From Methylobacterium sp. (GTDB taxonomy: Bacteria > Pseudomonadota > Alphaproteobacteria > Rhizobiales > Beijerinckiaceae): DNA of 7,533 bases. The stretch covers positions 1 through 7,533 of the forward strand of contig JAJKJG010000257.1 of assembly GCA_021154065.1 (NCBI GenBank). Reading direction: 5' to 3'. How positions within the stretch are numbered: the first letter of the stretch is position 1; the number at the start of each line of letters is the position of its first letter. Shown here one piece after another: positions 4,989-7,533 of the stretch. The notes beneath the pieces are model-generated. The model ran no database searches. It was given only the letters and a program-made list of their open reading frames with translations, and was not told the DNA's origin. The translations under genes and the position numbers were made by a program.

Positions 4989-6960
4989 ATGAACAAGCCC
5001 CACGGCTCAGGCGCGTTCCTCGCCGCCGTCACCCAGGAGCAGTTCCTCACCGTGCTGCCCCGGGACGAAGCGGTCGCTCGTTTCGAGGCGGCGCTGCGGC
5101 CGCGGCCGCTCGGGAGCGAAACCGTGCCGCTCGCCGACGCGCTCGGGCGCGTCGTCTCTGAGGACATCGCGGCGCCGCTCGACGTGCCGCCGTTCGACCG
5201 CTCGAGCGTCGACGGCTTCGCTGTTCGTGCCGCCGATCTCGCAAGCGTTGGCGCAAGCGCGCCGGCGACGCTCGCCCTCAACCCGGAGGTGATCGCCTGC
5301 GGCGTCGCCCCGCGTCTTGCGGTGGCCGGCGGCACTGCGACGCCGATCGCGACCGGCGGGCCGATCCCGCGCGGCGCCGACGCCGTCGTGATGATCGAGC
5401 ACACCGAGGCCGTCGCGACACCGGACGGGACGGCGATCGAGGTGCGCCGCGCCGCGACGCCTGGCCAGTTCATCGGCTTTGCCGGGTCCGACATCGCCCG
5501 GGGCGAGACGCTGCTGCGGCGCGGCACGGTGATCGGCTCGCGCGAGATCGGCATGCTCGCGGCCTGCGGCCTTGCGACGATCCCGGTCCATCGCCGCCCC
5601 CGCGTCGGCGTGCTCTCGACCGGCGACGAACTCGTCGCGCCCGGCCTGCCGCTTTGTCCGGCGGCGATCCACGACTGCAACGGTCCGATCGTATGCGCCG
5701 CGATCGCCGAGAACGGCGGCGAGCCGGTGTTCTACGGCGCTTGTCCCGACGAGGAGGCGGCGCTCGATGCCGCGATCCGGTGCGCCTTCGCCGACTGCGA
5801 CATGGTCGTCCTCTCCGGCGGCACGTCGAAGGGCGCGGGCGATCTGTCGCACCGGCTCGTCGCCCGCCTCGGCGCCCCCGGGATCGTCGCCCATGGCGTC
5901 GCCCTGAAGCCTGGAAAGCCGCTCTGCCTAGCCGTCTGCGACGGCAAGGGGGTGGTGGTCCTGCCGGGCTTTCCGACCTCGGCGATGTTCACCTTCCACG
6001 ACGTGATCGTTCCGACCTTGCGCCGTCTCGCCGGCTTGCCGGCCCGGACCGAGACGAAGGCCGCGGCGAGGGTCGCAGTACGCGTCGCCTCCGAGCTCGG
6101 ACGCACCGAGTTCGTGATGGTGTCGCTCGTGCGGCGCGAGGACGGGCTCGCCGCGTACCCGACCGGAAAAGGCTCGGGCTCGATCACCGCTTTCGCGCAA
6201 TTCGACGGCTTCCTGACCGTCCCGGCTCTGGCGGATTCGCTTGCCGCCGGCACCGAGGCCGAGGTCACGCTCTTCACCCCGCATCTGCGCCTGCCCGACC
6301 TCGTCATCATGGGCAGCCACGATATCGGCCTCGACGCCGTCGTCGGCCGGCTCGCCGGCATGGATCACGCCGTGCGGCTCATCGCCGTCGGCAGCCTCGG
6401 CGGGCTCGCGGCGGCGCGGCGTGGCGAGTGCGACATCGCCCCGATCCACCTCCTCGATCCGAAGACCGGCGCCTACAACGCGCCGTTCCTCAGCCCGGGG
6501 CTCGATCTCGTCGAGGGCTGGCGGCGCATGCAGGGGGTGGTCTTCCGCCCCGGCGACGCGCGTTTCGCGGGCCGGAGCGCGACGGAAGCCGTCGCGGCGG
6601 CGCTCGCCGATCCCGCCTGCGTCATGGTCAACCGCAACCCCGGCGCCGGCACGCGCATCCTCATCGACGGGCTGGCTGGAGGGCAGAAGGCCCGACGGCT
6701 ACTGGAACCAGCCGCGCTCCCACAACGCCGTCGCGGCGGCCGTAGCGCAGGAGCGCGCCGACTGGGGCGTCGCGATCGAGCCGGCGGCGAAGGCCTATGG
6801 CCTCGGCTTCCTGCCGCTCGCCGCGGAGCACTATGATTTCGCCGTCGTCGCCGAGCGCCGCAGCCGGCCGGCGGTGGCGGCGTTTCTCGAAACGCTGGGA
6901 GATCCGGAGGTGCGTGAGGTGTTGCGGTCGCTGGGTTTCATGCCGGCGGGTGCCGAATGA
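4989..6960 (+). CDS. MoeA fused to C-terminal PBP-like domain (molybdopterin biosynthesis), frameshifted near 6675
   Basis: With one base removed at 6674/6675 the gene encodes 656 residues. Residues 1-430 are MoeA with intact signatures: 'PPFDRSSVDGFAVRAAD' (67-83), 'STGDEL' (210-215), 'HDCNGP' (228-233), 'LSGGTSKGAGDLSH' (275-288), 'LKPGKPL' (306-312) and 'LPGFPTSA' (325-332, with F where classical MoeA has N). Residues 435-650 form a periplasmic-binding-protein-like domain (Pfam PBP_like type): 'DLVIMGSHDIGLDAVVGRL' (437-455), 'GSLGGLAAARRGECDIAPIH' region (468-487), 'NRNPGAGTRILIDG' (548-561), then, in the other frame, 'GYWNQPRSHNAVAAAV' and 'YGLGFLPLAAEHYDFAV'. No signal peptide, so this domain acts in the cytosol, perhaps sensing molybdate or an oxyanion. 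This fusion architecture is known in bacteria and archaea, its added function is not. As written, translation leaves frame after L562 and stops at 6836 (615 residues with an Arg-rich false tail). ATG 4989 follows the previous stop by 13 nt, implying one operon. Confidence 0.88.
6672..6681 (+). other. Frameshift site (apparent single-base insertion) in the MoeA-PBP gene
   Basis: The bases read CTGGCTGGAG. Removing one G (6674 or 6675) gives CTG CTG GAG and joins 'GTRILIDGL' in the upstream frame to 'LEGRRPDGYWNQ' in the downstream frame without loss. Upstream of the site only the first frame looks like the family, downstream only the second, and that second frame ends at 6960 exactly where the next gene begins. 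There is no slippery heptamer or clear pseudoknot, so programmed frameshifting is unlikely; a sequencing or assembly error, or a recent mutation, fits better. Confidence 0.85.
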
Positions 6961-7533
6961 GTGCGGCCGGGCGCGTGCCTCCCTCCCCCAGGTCGGCCCT
7001 CCTCTGCATCGGGGGAGGGGGGCTCGTCGGCGCCGTCAGCATCGTCCTCCTCGCTCTCGCATCGCCCGCGCTGGCGCAGCTCCGCGGGCATGGCGGGCCT
7101 GTACGGGCGGTCGCGGTATCGCCGGACGGGAGGCTCGCGCTGTCGGGCAGCTTCGACCAGTCGGCGATCCTGTGGTCCTTGGATCAGGGGACGGCGCTCG
7201 CGGTGCTGCGCTTCCATGACGGCGCCGTGAACGCCGCGGCGGCGCTCGCCGACGGGCGCTTTGCCACCGGGGGTGAGGACGGCCGCATCGCGCTGTGGAA
7301 GGCGGGCGAGACCGCGCCGGTTCGGGTGATCGAGCCGCATAAAGCGCCGATCGTCGCGCTCGCCGTCTCGCCCGACGGGAGCGCGATCGCCTCTGCCTCG
7401 TGGGATGGCACTGCGCGCGTGAGCCCGCTTGCGGGCGATGGGCCGGCGCGGGTGCTCAACGGCCACCAGGGCAACGTCAACGGCGTCGCCTTCGCTCCCG
7501 GCGGGCGGCTCGTGACGGCGGGCTACGACGCGA
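6957..7533 (+). CDS. Exported WD40-repeat beta-propeller protein (5' part; continues beyond window)
   Basis: The reading frame is open from ATG 6957 to the window edge (192 full codons). Residues 1-40 look like a Sec signal peptide: arginines at 6 and 12, a hydrophobic core 'LVGAVSIVLLALA' (23-35) and an 'ALA' cleavage motif (38-40) before Q41. Then come WD40 repeats: 'GHGGPVRAVAVSPDGRLALS' (44-63) to 'ILWSL' (71-75); 'HDGAVNAAAALADGRFATGG' (87-106) to 'IALWKA' (111-116); 'HKAPIVALAVSPDGSAIASA' (128-147) to about 157; and the start of a fourth from 'GHQGNVNGVAFAPGG' (169-183). At least four blades are visible. WD40 propellers are protein-interaction scaffolds; exported ones in alphaproteobacteria can be joined to a C-terminal c-type haem domain, which cannot be tested here. 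The ATGA overlap with the restored MoeA-PBP stop (6957-6960) implies translational coupling and a link to the molybdenum genes. Confidence 0.88.
   Translation, partial: MSAAGRVPPSPRSALLCIGGGGLVGAVSIVLLALASPALAQLRGHGGPVRAVAVSPDGRLALSGSFDQSAILWSLDQGTALAVLRFHDGAVNAAAALADGRFATGGEDGRIALWKAGETAPVRVIEPHKAPIVALAVSPDGSAIASASWDGTARVSPLAGDGPARVLNGHQGNVNGVAFAPGGRLVTAGYDA
6978..7022 (+). repeat. Inverted repeat / hairpin within the signal-peptide codons of the WD40 gene
   Basis: CCTCCCTCCCCC (6978-6989) pairs with GGGGGAGGGGGG (7011-7022) over 12 bp with one G-U pair and a 21-nt loop. It begins only 21 nt after the ATG. It could be chance in GC-rich coding DNA, an RNA structure limiting translation initiation, or an inserted palindromic element tolerated within the signal peptide. 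Confidence 0.55.

Noticed and set aside
3779..5680. 633-codon open frame on the minus strand opposite both MoeA-like genes
   Set aside because: Arg/Ser/Ala/Pro-rich low-complexity product with no domain; a mirror of GC-rich codon bias on the coding strand.
6660..6690. Programmed ribosomal frameshift as an explanation of the frame switch
   Set aside because: No slippery heptamer (X XXY YYZ) and no evident stimulatory structure; the simple one-G insertion explains the data.
5654..6745. 363-codon alternate-frame reading inside the MoeA-PBP gene
   Set aside because: Arg-rich product in the third frame; does not correspond to either of the two frames bearing family motifs.

Overview
The window is high-GC DNA with strong third-position G/C bias and no rRNA, tRNA, CRISPR array or transposase. 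Gene content, and an apparent EcfG-type general-stress promoter in front of a CsbD-family gene, point to an alphaproteobacterium, probably of the Hyphomicrobiales (Rhizobiales) or a close relative. This taxonomic call is an inference from gene families and promoter type.

Left part (1-3239) is a sugar-nucleotide module. On the minus strand a gene (465-2117) fuses a Gfo/Idh/MocA NAD-dependent sugar oxidoreductase to a left-handed beta-helix (hexapeptide) N-acetyltransferase. It is translationally coupled to a DegT/DnrJ/EryC1 PLP-dependent aminotransferase (1-465, cut by the window edge). Oxidation, transamination and N-acetylation are the three steps that turn a UDP-HexNAc-type sugar into a 3-acetamido sugar for surface polysaccharide. 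Divergent from it across 138 bp lies a second, different Gfo/Idh/MocA enzyme (2256-3239) that resembles the UDP-GlcNAc 3-dehydrogenase group associated with lipid A genes.

Middle part (3240-3557) holds a 59-codon CsbD-family stress gene with its own promoter (GGAAC-N16-CGTT) and a strong hairpin terminator. The hairpin sits tail-to-tail between this gene and the next one and may serve both strands.

Right part (3555-7533) looks like a molybdenum-cofactor/sulfur-transfer module. A TusA-family sulfurtransferase (minus) is divergent from a plus-strand operon. That operon has a MoeA-like protein that has lost the recognisable MoeA signature motifs, then a MoeA with intact signatures fused to a C-terminal periplasmic-binding-protein-like domain, then a WD40 beta-propeller protein with a signal peptide that overlaps the previous stop (ATGA) and runs off the window. 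The MoeA-PBP gene carries an apparent one-base insertion near 6675. This moves the last ~94 codons into another frame and is either a real lesion or a sequencing/assembly error.

Most notable for follow-up: the paired degenerate and intact MoeA paralogues with TusA and an exported WD40 protein; the frameshift; the oxidoreductase-acetyltransferase fusion; and the EcfG promoter.
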